From NCBI RefSeq assembly GCF_014397025.1, contig NZ_JACJUO010000001.1:508501-572500 (forward strand): a DNA stretch of 64,000 nt, written 5' to 3'. Every line of letters starts with the position of its first letter. Position 1 is the stretch's first letter. The notes beneath the pieces are model-generated. The model was not told the DNA's origin. It saw nothing but the letters and a program-made list of their open reading frames with translations, and did not search any database. Both the position numbers and the translations under genes were made by a program. This document shows positions 36,094 to 45,913 of this stretch, one piece after another. Origin of the DNA: Ochrobactrum sp. Marseille-Q0166. Its GTDB lineage: Bacteria > Pseudomonadota > Alphaproteobacteria > Rhizobiales > Rhizobiaceae.

Positions 36094-36178
36094 TGGTGCG
36101 GGTGGTCGGAATCGAACCGACACTCCTTTCGGAACCGGATTTTGAGTCCGGCGCGTCTACCAGTTCCACCACACCCGC
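36094..36178 (-). tRNA. tRNA-Leu (CAA anticodon)
   Basis: This 85-base class II tRNA has acceptor arms GCGGGUG and CACCCGC, discriminator A and an encoded CCA. The anticodon stem CCGGA/UCCGG carries the loop CUCAAAA, so the anticodon is CAA, reading UUG. A variable arm (UUCCGAAAGGAGU region) and the T loop GUUCGAUUC are present. Confidence 0.95.
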
Positions 36179-36376
36179 ACTTGACTGCCGAAGCAGTTTG
36201 ATATGGTCCAAAAGCGGACAGCGGAGAGGGATATAACGGCTAAACGAAACAAGGTCAATCGCTCTAAAGCGCCTTCACTGATTATACTTTTACACAGGCC
36301 CTATGCGCTCGCGACGGGTGACAAAGCCGGTCGCTCATGTCGCTTGAATAAGCAGACCTTGCAATAACGCGTCACG

Positions 36377-36481
36377 TCAGCGGCGCAAATTGTGCTCGAC
36401 AATGTTCCAGCATACGAGAAAAGCAATAAAGCCCAGAACAATCATGTCGATTGTTTTCAGATAAGATAAATATTCCAGCAT
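36377..36481 (-). CDS. Small membrane protein, 34 aa, unknown function
   Basis: A 34-aa frame begins at an ATG (36481) with AAGGAG eight bases upstream. The product, MLEYLSYLKTIDMIVLGF followed by IAFLVCWNIVEHNLRR, has one hydrophobic helix (about 12-27), an acidic/aromatic N-terminus and a basic C-terminus, so it should span the inner membrane once. The ribosome binding site lies inside the 3' arm of a strong hairpin, which suggests translational control. No family is recognised. Existence is inferred from the ribosome binding site and the protein-like composition. Confidence 0.5.
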   Translation of the reverse strand: MLEYLSYLKTIDMIVLGFIAFLVCWNIVEHNLRR

Positions 36482-36482
36482 A

Positions 36483-36508
36483 GCGCATCTCCTTCCCAAA
36501 GGAGGCGC
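36483..36508 (-). promoter_or_regulatory. Hairpin sequestering the ribosome binding site of the 34-aa ORF
   Basis: On the minus strand GCGC-CTCCTT (36508-36499) pairs with AAGGAG-(AU)-GCGC (36494-36483) around a four-base loop. The AAGGAG is the Shine-Dalgarno sequence, and the start codon follows two bases after the helix. Confidence 0.5.
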
Positions 36509-36708
36509 ATCGGCTTTCCTGAAGCAGCGAAAAGGGATCGAATTGCATTGTCTTCTTTTAGTTGCTTGATCGCAAATAAAAAGAATAAGTTCAAACCCTT
36601 ATTTTCGCCCTCAATAATTTATTTAAGGCGCTCTCCCGAAGAAAAATATAGCACAGCTTTCAATTTTCTCAAATATTTGTTTCCAATCTCATCCTGTACA
36701 ACCTGAAT
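36509..36708. other. Intergenic region between 34-aa ORF and GNAT gene
   Basis: About 200 AT-rich bases without a visible gene. The promoter of the 34-aa ORF and the 3' end of the GNAT transcript must lie here. No clear terminator is visible. Confidence 0.35.
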
Positions 36709-37995
36709 TTACTTACGTTCGGTAAAGTTACGAATGCGATTTCGTATGATACGCGTTAAATTGCGTGTGCGTTGATAAAGGTGGATTTGCGATGCGGCCT
36801 GACGTACCAACTTATCGACTCCTGGGTGGAGGCCGATCACCAGAGTTTCGATCTTTTCATGCTCCTTGAAAAGACGCGACATCACCGGATGATCCGGTAC
36901 TGCGCATGAATCTGTCCGGATGATATTGGGGTCTTCAAGATGGTTCTTGACGACTTCGATCATCAGCAGCATGCCGGGCGAGTAAACCTTCAATGTCTCA
37001 TCATAGGCTGTTTTCCAAGTCCATGCTTCACCGGAAACCGTGAAAACAATCAGGATTGCGATTACCCGGCCATCAAGTTCGAGCGTATGGACGCGGACAC
37101 AATCGCGCTCGGCGAGATTATTAACAGCCTCGCGTGCGAAAGCTGCGCGAAAACGGTCTACAGCCATTGCCGTGCCACGTCGCCCCTTCCAGCCACTCGC
37201 TTCAAGTATGAGAAAATGCTCGAAGGCAATACGGACATCATCGGTCGTCCGTGCAATACGGTGTTCGAGCCTTCCTTTTTCGGAGAGGCGTCGCCATAAA
37301 CGGTTATAATCACGACGATGATGTGATCCGATGGCCTGCTTGACGTAGGCTTCGCCGTCCAGCTTGCTTTCGAGAAACGGGCGGCACTTTTGTTCGATAG
37401 AGACAACGGGAAGTTGTCGACCGATTGCAACGGAACGGATCAGCTTTGCCGCTGCACCATCGGCGCGCATTTCCGGGAGCACGAGCACTTCCGGCATCTT
37501 GATATGATCTCGAGCGAGAATATCGAAGAGATCTTCGACCACACCGACAGGATCGTCATGATCAATGAGGGGGGTTCCCTGCGGACCAAATGGCGTGGCC
37601 CAAGCGCGGATGACGGGGGATGAAAGCGGTAGGCCCGGACGTTCAATCGTATAGGGCATAACGAAGCGGAGACGGCTGCGGATTTCGTTTTCGTCGCGCA
37701 TCACCATGAAACGCACTTCACGATCTTCAAGACGTGGCATTGCCGGCGCAAGAAACCGTGCATTGAAGAAAATATTTGGCTCTATGGTACGACTGCTTAG
37801 ATGATCGAGCTCATCGCGAAGTTCAAAGCCAGCGGAAGCCCCATAAACGGCCAGTTTACGTGGGATGTCGCGATTGTGCAAACTCTCTTCCAGCCGCTTG
37901 GTGGCATCCATCGCAGCAACATTTTCGGACAGTTGCGATATAACACGTGCTGAATGTCCACCTGCGGATTCCTCAAGCAAAGGTTTGGCAGCCAT
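36709..37995 (-). CDS. GNAT-family (CelD/BcsL-like) protein, probable polysaccharide-related acyltransferase
   Basis: This 428-aa cytoplasmic protein matches the Acetyltransf_6 (CelD/BcsL) type: an N-terminal GNAT-like half with ANIFFNARFLAPA-type sequence, and a C-terminal half with SHHRRDYNRLWRRL, FLILEASGWKGRRGTA and the later TWKTAYDETLKVYSPGMLL. These features are shared with FemAB-like and CelD proteins found in exopolysaccharide or cellulose loci. Its start codon shares one base with the stop of the flippase gene (TAATG), so the two are translated together. The substrate is unknown. Confidence 0.82.
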   Translation of the reverse strand: MAAKPLLEESAGGHSARVISQLSENVAAMDATKRLEESLHNRDIPRKLAVYGASAGFELRDELDHLSSRTIEPNIFFNARFLAPAMPRLEDREVRFMVMRDENEIRSRLRFVMPYTIERPGLPLSSPVIRAWATPFGPQGTPLIDHDDPVGVVEDLFDILARDHIKMPEVLVLPEMRADGAAAKLIRSVAIGRQLPVVSIEQKCRPFLESKLDGEAYVKQAIGSHHRRDYNRLWRRLSEKGRLEHRIARTTDDVRIAFEHFLILEASGWKGRRGTAMAVDRFRAAFAREAVNNLAERDCVRVHTLELDGRVIAILIVFTVSGEAWTWKTAYDETLKVYSPGMLLMIEVVKNHLEDPNIIRTDSCAVPDHPVMSRLFKEHEKIETLVIGLHPGVDKLVRQAASQIHLYQRTRNLTRIIRNRIRNFTERK

Positions 37996-39410
37996 TACAA
38001 AGTCTCCTTGCGGGAAGGCCTATGGGCTTTGAGAATGAACATGGTGATCTGCATTGTCTTGTAAACAGCCGTTGAAAGCAGAAATGCTTCGAGCATCATT
38101 GAGAAAGCGGTTGCGAATGCTGCGCCCATTAATCCAAAGTGTGGAATGAGTATCAGATTGAGAGCGATGTTAACCATCAGCGTTAAAGCGTAGAGGAGGG
38201 CACAAATATTCTGCTTGCCCGACATATTAAGAAGGCTTTCAGCCGGTCCAACACTTGCACGGGCAATTACACCGACGATGAGTATGAAGAGCAGCGGATA
38301 GCCTTGCGTGAAACCGCTACCGAAAAGCATAAGCAAAGGATAGCCAAGAGTCAGAATAATGATGCTCAGAAAGAGTGTTGGCCAGAATGTCCAGCTTGTA
38401 GAGGCTTCTACAAAGAGTACGAATTCAGTACGATTTCCACTGTGCAGTAAGTCGGAATAGCGCTGCGCAACACCAGCTTTGACTGCGAAATAGACGAAGT
38501 GTGCAAGCGCCATGATTTTTGTCGCAGCATAATAGATTGCTACATCTTGCGGTTCCATTGCGTGGCCGACCATCAACACATCAATATTGATGAGTAGGAA
38601 GAAAAAGCCCTCGACCAAAAACATTGGAAGCGCCACTTTCATCCAGTGCGAAAAGAGAATTTCCTTTTTCCCGGCTGGAATCTCTGTCGTGAGCGAATGA
38701 TTGACCGTGAGCAATTGGCCAACAGCTGTTATCCAGGTTGCAGCGATGGAAGCGCTGAGCGCAGTTATCGCTGAAGCTTTCAGTCCGATAGCATGCGCGG
38801 CGATCATGAAAAGAAGCACCAGTAAAGGACGTACGATATAGCTTGGTGCCAGAGCCAAGACGATCCACGACCGGGATCGGGCAATGCCATCAAGCATATT
38901 GCCAAGTGCGATCATTGGCAGGCAAATGAGACCCAGAATGAACGGTATAAGATAATAGTTCTCTACACTGTCTCTGAGTAGGTAGAGCAGCAGATAGCCG
39001 AGCAGCGCTATTATTGTTGCAGATACAAAGGCAAAAATGCGTCCTGTATAGATTATGCCGCTCAACGGATTAAAAAGATTGTGTTGAATATATTCAGGCA
39101 CATAGCGAATGATAGTGGTGTGTAGTCCAAAGCAAGAGAGATCACCGATGATGACCATAGCGAGCCAGACAAGCACAAAAATTCCGTACTGAAATTCTCC
39201 CATCCAGCGCGCAAGCACAACCTGCGAAATAAGTGCGATTGCCGCACTCATAACACGTACGGTAAAAGCCACTGCTGACGAACGTTGTGCACTGGACTGT
39301 GCATCGGTGCCACTTAGCATAGCATCGAGCCGCTTCGTCAAAGGACGAAGTCTGGCTACGATATTGCCGGGCAAACACCGGCTCGCTGCACTGGACACCG
39401 AGAAACGCAA
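37995..39410 (-). CDS. Polysaccharide/oligosaccharide flippase (Wzx-like, MATE/MVF superfamily)
   Basis: This 471-aa protein has a basic cytoplasmic N-terminus of about 45 residues and then 12-14 hydrophobic helices. The first helices carry the family pattern (SSAVAFTVRVMSAAIALISQVVLARWMG, QYGIFVLVWLAMVIIGDLSCFGL). It should translocate a lipid-linked sugar chain across the inner membrane. No glycosyltransferase or polymerase gene is adjacent; only the GNAT gene is coupled to it. It may serve a surface polysaccharide made elsewhere. Confidence 0.85.
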   Translation of the reverse strand: MRFSVSSAASRCLPGNIVARLRPLTKRLDAMLSGTDAQSSAQRSSAVAFTVRVMSAAIALISQVVLARWMGEFQYGIFVLVWLAMVIIGDLSCFGLHTTIIRYVPEYIQHNLFNPLSGIIYTGRIFAFVSATIIALLGYLLLYLLRDSVENYYLIPFILGLICLPMIALGNMLDGIARSRSWIVLALAPSYIVRPLLVLLFMIAAHAIGLKASAITALSASIAATWITAVGQLLTVNHSLTTEIPAGKKEILFSHWMKVALPMFLVEGFFFLLINIDVLMVGHAMEPQDVAIYYAATKIMALAHFVYFAVKAGVAQRYSDLLHSGNRTEFVLFVEASTSWTFWPTLFLSIIILTLGYPLLMLFGSGFTQGYPLLFILIVGVIARASVGPAESLLNMSGKQNICALLYALTLMVNIALNLILIPHFGLMGAAFATAFSMMLEAFLLSTAVYKTMQITMFILKAHRPSRKETL

Positions 39411-39631
39411 TCTATGCTAACCCTGTTTTCTGCACCTGCTAAAGGGCGCAATTCTCTTTTCGGGCTTTTTTCAACCCGCGATAGTCGGACATTAGATAGC
39501 AGTTCTTTAAAAAGGTAAAAGGAAACGGCTTTAGCTATTAAAGGGCTGGCAAATTGAGAGAGATGGTAATTACTTTCTGAATATATAAGTTTTAACTGAT
39601 TTAAAGGGTCGCGAATTATCTCATCTTAAAC

Positions 39632-39660
39632 AAAAACCCGGCGGTTGCGCGCCGGGTTTT
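39632..39660 (-). terminator. Terminator of secA
   Basis: An 11-bp GC-rich stem (39633-39643 with 39650-39660) has a six-base loop. Minus-strand T bases follow. It lies about 26 bases after the secA stop. Confidence 0.9.
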
Positions 39661-39685
39661 AGAGGTAGCTAGATTATGTAGGCGC

Positions 39686-42406
39686 CTATTCGAACGCACC
39701 GTGGCAATGCTTATACTTCTTGCCAGAACCACAAGGACAGGATTCGTTACGGCTCACCTTACCCCATGTTTTTGGGTCTGTGGGATCGCGTTCTGAGGCC
39801 GGGATGATGCGTTCATCCCGCTGATGCTCGGCCCATGCATTTTCATCAAAGTCGTTCTCGCCGGTGGTGCCATCAATGTGGACACCAGTCATTGCGGGCA
39901 AATCCGGTTCTGCCGGTGCTTCACGGACAATCTCGACACGCATAAGCTGCGTAATGACGACTTCGCGTAGGTTGGCTAGGAGAGCCTGGAAAAGCTCGAA
40001 GCCTTCAGTCTTGTACTCGTTCAGCGGGTCGCGCTGTGCATAACCACGGAAACCAACGACCGAACGCAGGTGGTCGAGATTGACCAGATGTTCGCGCCAA
40101 AGATTATCAAGCGATTGCATGATCACTGACTTTTCAATGTAAGTCATGATCTGTGGTCCAAAACGTTCTGCCTTCTCGGCTGCTGCCTTGTCGGCAGCTT
40201 CCTTGATGCGGGCTTCGAACTCTTCCTCTGCGATCCCTTCTTCCTTGGCCCATTCGTCAACAGGAAGAACAAGGTTCAGTTTGGTGAGAATGTCATCCTT
40301 AAGGGCGGCAATTTCCCACTTTTCAGCGTAGGCATCCTTCGGAATGCGCAGTGCAACCATGTCCTCGATGACTTCGTGACGCATTTCGCTCACGGTTTCG
40401 GTCAGGTCTTCTTCGTCCATGATCTCAAGACGCTGCTCGAAGATCACCTTACGCTGATCATTCATGACATCGTCATATTTGAGCAGGTTCTTGCGGATTT
40501 CGAAGTTACGCGCTTCAACCTTGGTCTGCGCCTTTTCAAGCGCCTTGTTGATCCACGGGTGAACAATGGCTTCGTCTTCCTTAAGGCCGAGCTTCTGCAG
40601 CATTCCGTCCATGCGGTCGGAGCCAAAGATGCGCATCAGATCGTCCTGCAGCGACAGGAAGAATTTGGAACGCCCCGGATCTCCCTGACGACCGGAACGA
40701 CCGCGCAGCTGGTTGTCGATACGGCGGCTTTCGTGGCGCTCGGTAGCAAGAACGTAGAGACCGCCAGCCGCCAGTGCCTTTTCTTTCAGTTTTGCGATGT
40801 CGGCCTTGATCTCTGCGATTTTGGCAGTGCGTTCCGGGCCTTCCGGTACATCCGAAAGCTCTCGCTGAATGCGCATTTCAAGATTGCCGCCAAGCTGAAT
40901 ATCCGTGCCGCGACCCGCCATGTTGGTGGCAATAGTCACTGCACCCGGAACACCAGCCTGGGCAATAATAAAGGCTTCCTGCTCGTGATAACGGGCGTTG
41001 AGAACCTGAAAATCCTTGATGCCTTCTTTGCGCAGGCGCTCTGCGAGCAGTTCCGACTTTTCAATTGACGTCGTGCCAACGAGGACCGGCTGGCCCTTTG
41101 CATGCGAAGCCTGAATGTCACGCACGATGGCTTTGTATTTTTCTTCAACCGTACGATAGACCTCATCGTCTTCGTCGATACGCTTGACCGGCAGGTTGGT
41201 CGGAATTTCGAGAACGTCCAGGCCGTAAATATTGCCGAATTCCTCCGCTTCCGTTGCAGCTGTACCCGTCATGCCGGAGAGCTTGGTATACATACGGAAA
41301 TAGTTCTGGAAGGTGATCGAAGCCAGCGTCTGGTTTTCAGGCTGGATGGTCACGTGTTCCTTTGCTTCCAAAGCCTGATGCAGACCTTCCGAGAAGCGAC
41401 GGCCCGGCATCATACGACCGGTGAATTCATCGATTATGACGATTTCGTCGTTGCGGACGATATAATCCTTGTCGCGCTGGAAAAGCTTGTGAGCGCGCAA
41501 CGCGTTGTTCAGGTGGTGAACGACCGCAACGTTTTCGATGTCATAAAGGCTTTCACCCTTGAGATGCCCCGCAGCTTCGAGGAGCTGTTCCACCTTTTCA
41601 GTACCGACTTCCGTAAAGATCGCGGTCTTCTGCTTTTCATCGATTTCGAAATCTTCCGGCTCAAGCGCAGGAATGAAAGTGTCGATGAGGTTGTAGAAAT
41701 CCGAACGATCTTCAAGTGGACCGGAAATAATCAGCGGCGTACGTGCTTCATCGATGAGGATTGAGTCCACTTCATCGACGATGGCGTAGTTGTGACCGCG
41801 CTGAACCATCTGGCCGCGCTCGTATTTCATATTATCACGCAGATAATCGAAACCGAGTTCGTTGTTGGTGGCATAGGTAATATCGCAGGCATAAGCAGCC
41901 TGACGTTCATTATCATCAAGGCCATGCTTGATGACGCCCACGGTCAGACCGAGGAAGTTATAAAGCTTGCCCATGGTTTCGGCGTCGCGGGTGGCAAGAT
42001 AATCGTTGACCGTCACCACATGCACGCCCTTGCCTTCAAGAGCGTTAAGGTAGACAGGCAGCGTTGCCATCAGAGTCTTGCCTTCACCCGTGCGCATTTC
42101 GGCGATGCCGCGTTCATGCAGCACCATGCCGCCGATCAGCTGCACGTCGAATGGCCGCATGCCGAGCACGCGCTTTGCCGCTTCACGCGCCGTCGCAAAA
42201 GCGTCTGGGAGCAACGCATCCAATTTCTTGCCCTGAGCGAGTTCTGCGCGGAACTCCGCCGTCTTCGCCTGAAGCTGTTCGTCGGTGAGGGCTTCGTAAT
42301 TCTTCTCAAGCGCAGTAATCTGTTCCGCACGAGCGCGCAGGGTTTTGACGCGACGATCGTTGGATGAACCGAATATCTTGCGGGCGAGGCCGCCAAAGCT
42401 GACCAT
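39686..42406 (-). CDS. secA: Preprotein translocase ATPase SecA
   Basis: This 906-aa motor protein drives secreted proteins through SecYEG. Walker A MRTGEGKT is at 104-111 in NBD1. [19 protein letters not shown] is the DEAD-box strand and substrate crosslinking region, [13 protein letters not shown] and [10 protein letters not shown] lie in NBD2, and the C-terminal zinc motif [14 protein letters not shown] binds SecB and lipid. The full-length arrangement is normal. It is monocistronic with a terminator, and a perfect 18-bp palindrome lies 25 bases upstream of the start. Confidence 0.98.
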   Translation of the reverse strand: MVSFGGLARKIFGSSNDRRVKTLRARAEQITALEKNYEALTDEQLQAKTAEFRAELAQGKKLDALLPDAFATAREAAKRVLGMRPFDVQLIGGMVLHERGIAEMRTGEGKTLMATLPVYLNALEGKGVHVVTVNDYLATRDAETMGKLYNFLGLTVGVIKHGLDDNERQAAYACDITYATNNELGFDYLRDNMKYERGQMVQRGHNYAIVDEVDSILIDEARTPLIISGPLEDRSDFYNLIDTFIPALEPEDFEIDEKQKTAIFTEVGTEKVEQLLEAAGHLKGESLYDIENVAVVHHLNNALRAHKLFQRDKDYIVRNDEIVIIDEFTGRMMPGRRFSEGLHQALEAKEHVTIQPENQTLASITFQNYFRMYTKLSGMTGTAATEAEEFGNIYGLDVLEIPTNLPVKRIDEDDEVYRTVEEKYKAIVRDIQASHAKGQPVLVGTTSIEKSELLAERLRKEGIKDFQVLNARYHEQEAFIIAQAGVPGAVTIATNMAGRGTDIQLGGNLEMRIQRELSDVPEGPERTAKIAEIKADIAKLKEKALAAGGLYVLATERHESRRIDNQLRGRSGRQGDPGRSKFFLSLQDDLMRIFGSDRMDGMLQKLGLKEDEAIVHPWINKALEKAQTKVEARNFEIRKNLLKYDDVMNDQRKVIFEQRLEIMDEEDLTETVSEMRHEVIEDMVALRIPKDAYAEKWEIAALKDDILTKLNLVLPVDEWAKEEGIAEEEFEARIKEAADKAAAEKAERFGPQIMTYIEKSVIMQSLDNLWREHLVNLDHLRSVVGFRGYAQRDPLNEYKTEGFELFQALLANLREVVITQLMRVEIVREAPAEPDLPAMTGVHIDGTTGENDFDENAWAEHQRDERIIPASERDPTDPKTWGKVSRNESCPCGSGKKYKHCHGAFE

Positions 42407-42815
42407 TCCTGGTCCTTTCCTGTCCGTTCAGCCGGAAGCGCTTCCGGCGCCATGGCCTTTTCGATTCAATCGAAGTTCTAAAAAGGCTCTAACTCTTTGT
42501 TCTTCCGCATTTTCGAACGCAAATCTGCTTCGCATTTTTGCCGATCATGCTTTTTCGAATGCTTTATTCACGCCTATTGAAACAAATGCAAGAAAACTGC
42601 GCTGTAAAAGCTGCCTTTAAAGGCGCATTTTTAGCGCAATCGGCCTGTCGCTTACTGGACGACAAGCCGAAGGACAGATAAGAGGGGCTTTGAGCGATGT
42701 CAATGTCACTCAATAGGCTGGAAACTCTATCATATACCGCTGATAAGAGTGTTTTCGGGCCAAATTCTGCCGCATTCATGGGGCCGGTAGGCGGTCTCGA
42801 AGGAGAGAATCCCAT
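42407..42815. other. Divergent intergenic region between secA and the parvulin gene
   Basis: No gene is visible in about 410 bases. It contains the 18-bp palindrome at 42431-42448 near secA and further imperfect repeats (GCCTGTCG/CGACAAGC near 42645-42670). Both promoters must lie here. Confidence 0.45.
42431..42448. repeat. Perfect 18-bp palindrome in the secA leader
   Basis: GCCGGAAGCGCTTCCGGC is fully self-complementary. On the minus strand it lies about 25 bases before the secA start, between promoter and ribosome binding site. It could be an operator for a dimeric repressor or a leader hairpin. Confidence 0.6.
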
Positions 42816-43772
42816 ATGAAAGCCATTCTCAAAGCCCCTTATCGCAAGGCTCTTGCCGTTCTCGCAACCTCTGTTGCACTTGCTGGTTTCAGCAGTTCGG
42901 CTGTCTTTGCACAGGATGCAGCTAAACCCGCTGAAGCAACCACGTCTGCTGCTGCGTCAGAAGATCCGACAAAGGTTCTTGCGACCGTCAACGGCAAGGA
43001 TATCACCATTGGTGAAGTTGATCAGGCCGCAGGTGACCTCGATCCGCAGTTTGCGCGCCTTCCTGCAGAACAACGCCGTTTGGCAGCTCTTGCAGCACTC
43101 ATCGATATCAAGGCGATGGCTGGTGAAGCGACGAAGGAAAAGCTCGATCAGAGCGACGATTTCAAGAAGCGCATGGAATTCTTGCGTGAACGAGCACTCC
43201 ACAATGAGTATTTCAAGGATGCGGTCGTCGACAAGATTTCGGACGCCGATGTTCGCGCCCGTTATGACAAGGAAATCGCAGCGATCCCGCCACAGAATGA
43301 AGTACGTGCGCGTCACATTCTTGTGAAGACCAAGGAAGAAGCTGAGGCCATCATCAAAAAGCTTGAAGGCGGCGCAAAGTTTGAAGATCTTGCCAAGGAA
43401 AGCTCAACCGATGGCACTGCTGCCAATGGTGGCGATCTTGGCTATTTCTCCGAAGGTCAGATGGTCCCGGAATTTGAAAAGGCTGCCTTTGCATTGAAGC
43501 CGGGTGAATACACCAAGGAACCGGTGCAGTCGCAGTTTGGTTTCCACGTCATTCAGCTCGAAGATCGCCGTACCAAGCAGCCACCGGCATTCGATCAGGT
43601 TTCTGACCAAATTCGTTCGATCATCATGCGTGAGCGTTATGTCGAAATGGTGAAGAAGCTGCGCGACGGGATGAAGATTGACTACAAGGATCCAGCCGTC
43701 GATAAAGCGATGAAGGATGCCGCAGCGGCGCAGGAACAGGGCGATGCAGCTGAAGCTGCTCCGCAGCAGTAA
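42816..43772 (+). CDS. Periplasmic peptidyl-prolyl cis-trans isomerase (parvulin)
   Basis: This 318-aa protein has a signal peptide (cleavage after AVFA, residue 32), an N-terminal SurA-like chaperone segment, and a PpiC rotamase domain starting at VRARHILVKTKEEAEAI and ending FGFHVIQLEDRR. It folds outer-membrane and periplasmic proteins. The C-terminal tail is Ala/Glu/Gln-rich. This PpiC-type gene beside secA and before argJ is a usual Hyphomicrobiales arrangement. It ends with a strong terminator. Confidence 0.92.
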   Translation: MKAILKAPYRKALAVLATSVALAGFSSSAVFAQDAAKPAEATTSAAASEDPTKVLATVNGKDITIGEVDQAAGDLDPQFARLPAEQRRLAALAALIDIKAMAGEATKEKLDQSDDFKKRMEFLRERALHNEYFKDAVVDKISDADVRARYDKEIAAIPPQNEVRARHILVKTKEEAEAIIKKLEGGAKFEDLAKESSTDGTAANGGDLGYFSEGQMVPEFEKAAFALKPGEYTKEPVQSQFGFHVIQLEDRRTKQPPAFDQVSDQIRSIIMRERYVEMVKKLRDGMKIDYKDPAVDKAMKDAAAAQEQGDAAEAAPQQ

Positions 43773-43784
43773 AATTTAAGTTTT

Positions 43785-43813
43785 AAAACGCCCCGGATTT
43801 CCGGGGCGTTTTT
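43785..43813 (+). terminator. Terminator after the parvulin gene
   Basis: A 12-bp stem (43785-43796 with 43801-43812) has an ATTT loop and a T run, 13 bases after the stop. Confidence 0.92.
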
Positions 43814-43896
43814 ATTCCAAATGACTTATCGCTTGATTTTGCTCCGCAAACCTTTCCAATGCGGCAGAATCAAATCGCATCTCTCCAGAGGCAATC

Positions 43897-45138
43897 ATGT
43901 CTGCGTCCGTATCACCGCTTGCTCCAAAACATTACCCATCCATGCCCGTCATTCACGGCGTTCGCATCGCAACCGCTGCAGCCGGTATCAAGTACAAGGG
44001 CCGCACAGATGTCATGCTGATGGTGTTTGACAAGCCTGCCGAAGCCGCCGGTGTCTTCACGCGCTCGCTCTGCCCTTCGGCACCTGTGGATCTCTGTCGT
44101 CAGAACCTCGTGCATGGCAAGGCGCGTGCCGTCGTGGTCAATTCGGGCAATGCCAACGCGTTCACTGGTCTGAAAGGTCGTGCTGCAACGGAGGCAACCG
44201 CTCAAGCCGCAGCCAAGGCCGTTGGATGCAACACCACAGATGTATTTCTTGCGTCCACCGGTGTTATCGGCGAGCCGCTTGATGCATCTAAGTTTTCCGG
44301 TCTTCTGGATGACATGGCAAAATCTGCCAGTAACAATTTCTGGACGGAAGCAGCCAAGGCGATCATGACCACTGACACCTATCCGAAAGTGGCAACCGAA
44401 ACGGTGCTGCTGGGTAAGGTTCCAGTCACGATCAATGGCATCGCCAAAGGTGCGGGCATGATCGCGCCTGACATGGCGACCATGCTTTCCTTTGTTGTCA
44501 CTGACGCGCCGATCAAGGCGGATGTGCTGCAAAGCCTGCTTTCCAAGGGTGTTGGTTCTACATTCAATGCAGTTACTGTTGACAGCGATACATCGACCTC
44601 TGATACGCTGATGCTGTTTGCAACCGGATCGGCAGCAGAGCGTGGAGCGCTTGAAGTTACCGATGCATCTGATAAGCGTTTGGGTGAATTCAAAAAGGCG
44701 CTGGCCCGCGTCTTGAAGTCGCTCGCACTTCAGGTTGTGCGCGATGGCGAGGGCGCGCGCAAGATGGTTGAAGTTGAAGTAACCGGCGCAAAGTCAGCTG
44801 CTTCAGCAAAAAAGATCGCACTTTCCATTGCCAATTCGCCATTGGTAAAAACCGCTGTTGCCGGTGAAGATGCGAATTGGGGCCGTGTTGTCATGGCTGT
44901 CGGCAAGGCTGGTGAACCGGCTGATCGCGATTTGCTGGCGATCTGGTTTGGCGATATTCGCGTGGCGTATCAGGGCGAGCGCGACCCGGCTTATTCCGAA
45001 GAAGCGACATCCGCTTATATGCAGGGCGAGGATATTCTTATTCGCGTTGACCTGGGGATCGGCAAGGGTAAGGCCACCGTCTGGACTTGCGATCTCACCA
45101 AGGAATATGTGGCGATTAACGGTGACTATCGTAGCTAA
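43897..45138 (+). CDS. argJ: Bifunctional ornithine acetyltransferase/N-acetylglutamate synthase
   Basis: This 413-aa enzyme recycles the acetyl group from N-acetylornithine to glutamate in arginine synthesis. It self-cleaves into two chains between A194 and T195 in the motif [14 protein letters not shown], whose threonine is the nucleophile. [10 protein letters not shown] and the C-terminal [13 protein letters not shown] and C-terminal [12 protein letters not shown] are conserved. Whether it is mono- or bifunctional cannot be read from sequence. A GNAT gene and mutT follow closely. Confidence 0.95.
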   Translation: MSASVSPLAPKHYPSMPVIHGVRIATAAAGIKYKGRTDVMLMVFDKPAEAAGVFTRSLCPSAPVDLCRQNLVHGKARAVVVNSGNANAFTGLKGRAATEATAQAAAKAVGCNTTDVFLASTGVIGEPLDASKFSGLLDDMAKSASNNFWTEAAKAIMTTDTYPKVATETVLLGKVPVTINGIAKGAGMIAPDMATMLSFVVTDAPIKADVLQSLLSKGVGSTFNAVTVDSDTSTSDTLMLFATGSAAERGALEVTDASDKRLGEFKKALARVLKSLALQVVRDGEGARKMVEVEVTGAKSAASAKKIALSIANSPLVKTAVAGEDANWGRVVMAVGKAGEPADRDLLAIWFGDIRVAYQGERDPAYSEEATSAYMQGEDILIRVDLGIGKGKATVWTCDLTKEYVAINGDYRS

Positions 45139-45157
45139 GCTTGGAAAGAGTTAGAAT

Positions 45158-45913
45158 ATGTCAAATCTTGCTATCGTTCGCCAGTTGGAGGCCGTTGGCT
45201 TTCGCGCATGGCCTGCCACGTCTGTTCATTATGACGGAACGTGGGCGATACGCATGACGGCAGCCCATCCTTCAAAGCGGCTCAACTCGGTCAACCCGCT
45301 TGATCCGGGCGATACGCGCGATATTCCGGCACGTATCGAACAGGCCTCGCAACGTTTTCGCGTTTATGGACGCGTTCCCTGTTTCAGGCTGTCGCCTCTG
45401 GCACCTTTAGAGCTTGAAAACTATCTCGAAGGTCTTGGCTGGAAGCGCAAGGATGAAACCATCGTCATGACCGCCAATCTTGGCGAGCTTGATCTTACAG
45501 ATGAGCGTGATGAAACGCCCTTGAAAGATATTGGTCGGTTTGTCGATGCTTCGATCGCCATTCATGGCCGTCCGACAGAACTTCGTCCGGGTTTCTCGGA
45601 ATTGCTGGATGGTATTCGCCCCAACAAGGGGATGTTTGTTCTGGAAGATGCCGGTCGCGCAATGTCCAATGTGCTTTGCGTTCAGGATGGCGCTATGGCG
45701 GGCCTGTTTGACGTCGGCACTTTGCCTGAAGCGCGCCGTAAGGGACATGGCCGTCAATTGATTGGTGCGACGCTAAAATGGGCCAAGTCGCTTGGCGCAA
45801 AAATGGCATGGCTGCAAATAGAAGCGGATAATATTGCGGGACTGGCGCTTTATAAGCACTTCGGCTTTCAGGAAGCCTATCGTTACGCCTATCGGGAGAG
45901 CGGTGAAAAATGA
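45158..45913 (+). CDS. GNAT-family N-acetyltransferase
   Basis: This 251-aa protein has an N-terminal region of unknown role and a C-terminal GNAT domain with the acetyl-CoA loop ARRKGHGRQLIGATL and the later MAWLQIEADNIAGLALYKHFGF. Its substrate is unknown. It starts 20 bases after argJ and overlaps mutT by four bases (ATGA), so the three genes probably form an operon. A link to arginine intermediates is only an inference. Confidence 0.87.
   Translation: MSNLAIVRQLEAVGFRAWPATSVHYDGTWAIRMTAAHPSKRLNSVNPLDPGDTRDIPARIEQASQRFRVYGRVPCFRLSPLAPLELENYLEGLGWKRKDETIVMTANLGELDLTDERDETPLKDIGRFVDASIAIHGRPTELRPGFSELLDGIRPNKGMFVLEDAGRAMSNVLCVQDGAMAGLFDVGTLPEARRKGHGRQLIGATLKWAKSLGAKMAWLQIEADNIAGLALYKHFGFQEAYRYAYRESGEK

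Noticed and set aside
40376..42367. Long plus-strand frames opposite secA (230, 220 and 191 aa)
   Set aside because: SecA is complete on the minus strand. These frames lack family features and ribosome binding sites.
42136..42453. Upstream frame overlapping the secA start (105 aa) as a SecM-like leader peptide
   Set aside because: It lacks a ribosome binding site, a signal peptide and a stalling motif, and continues far into secA out of frame.
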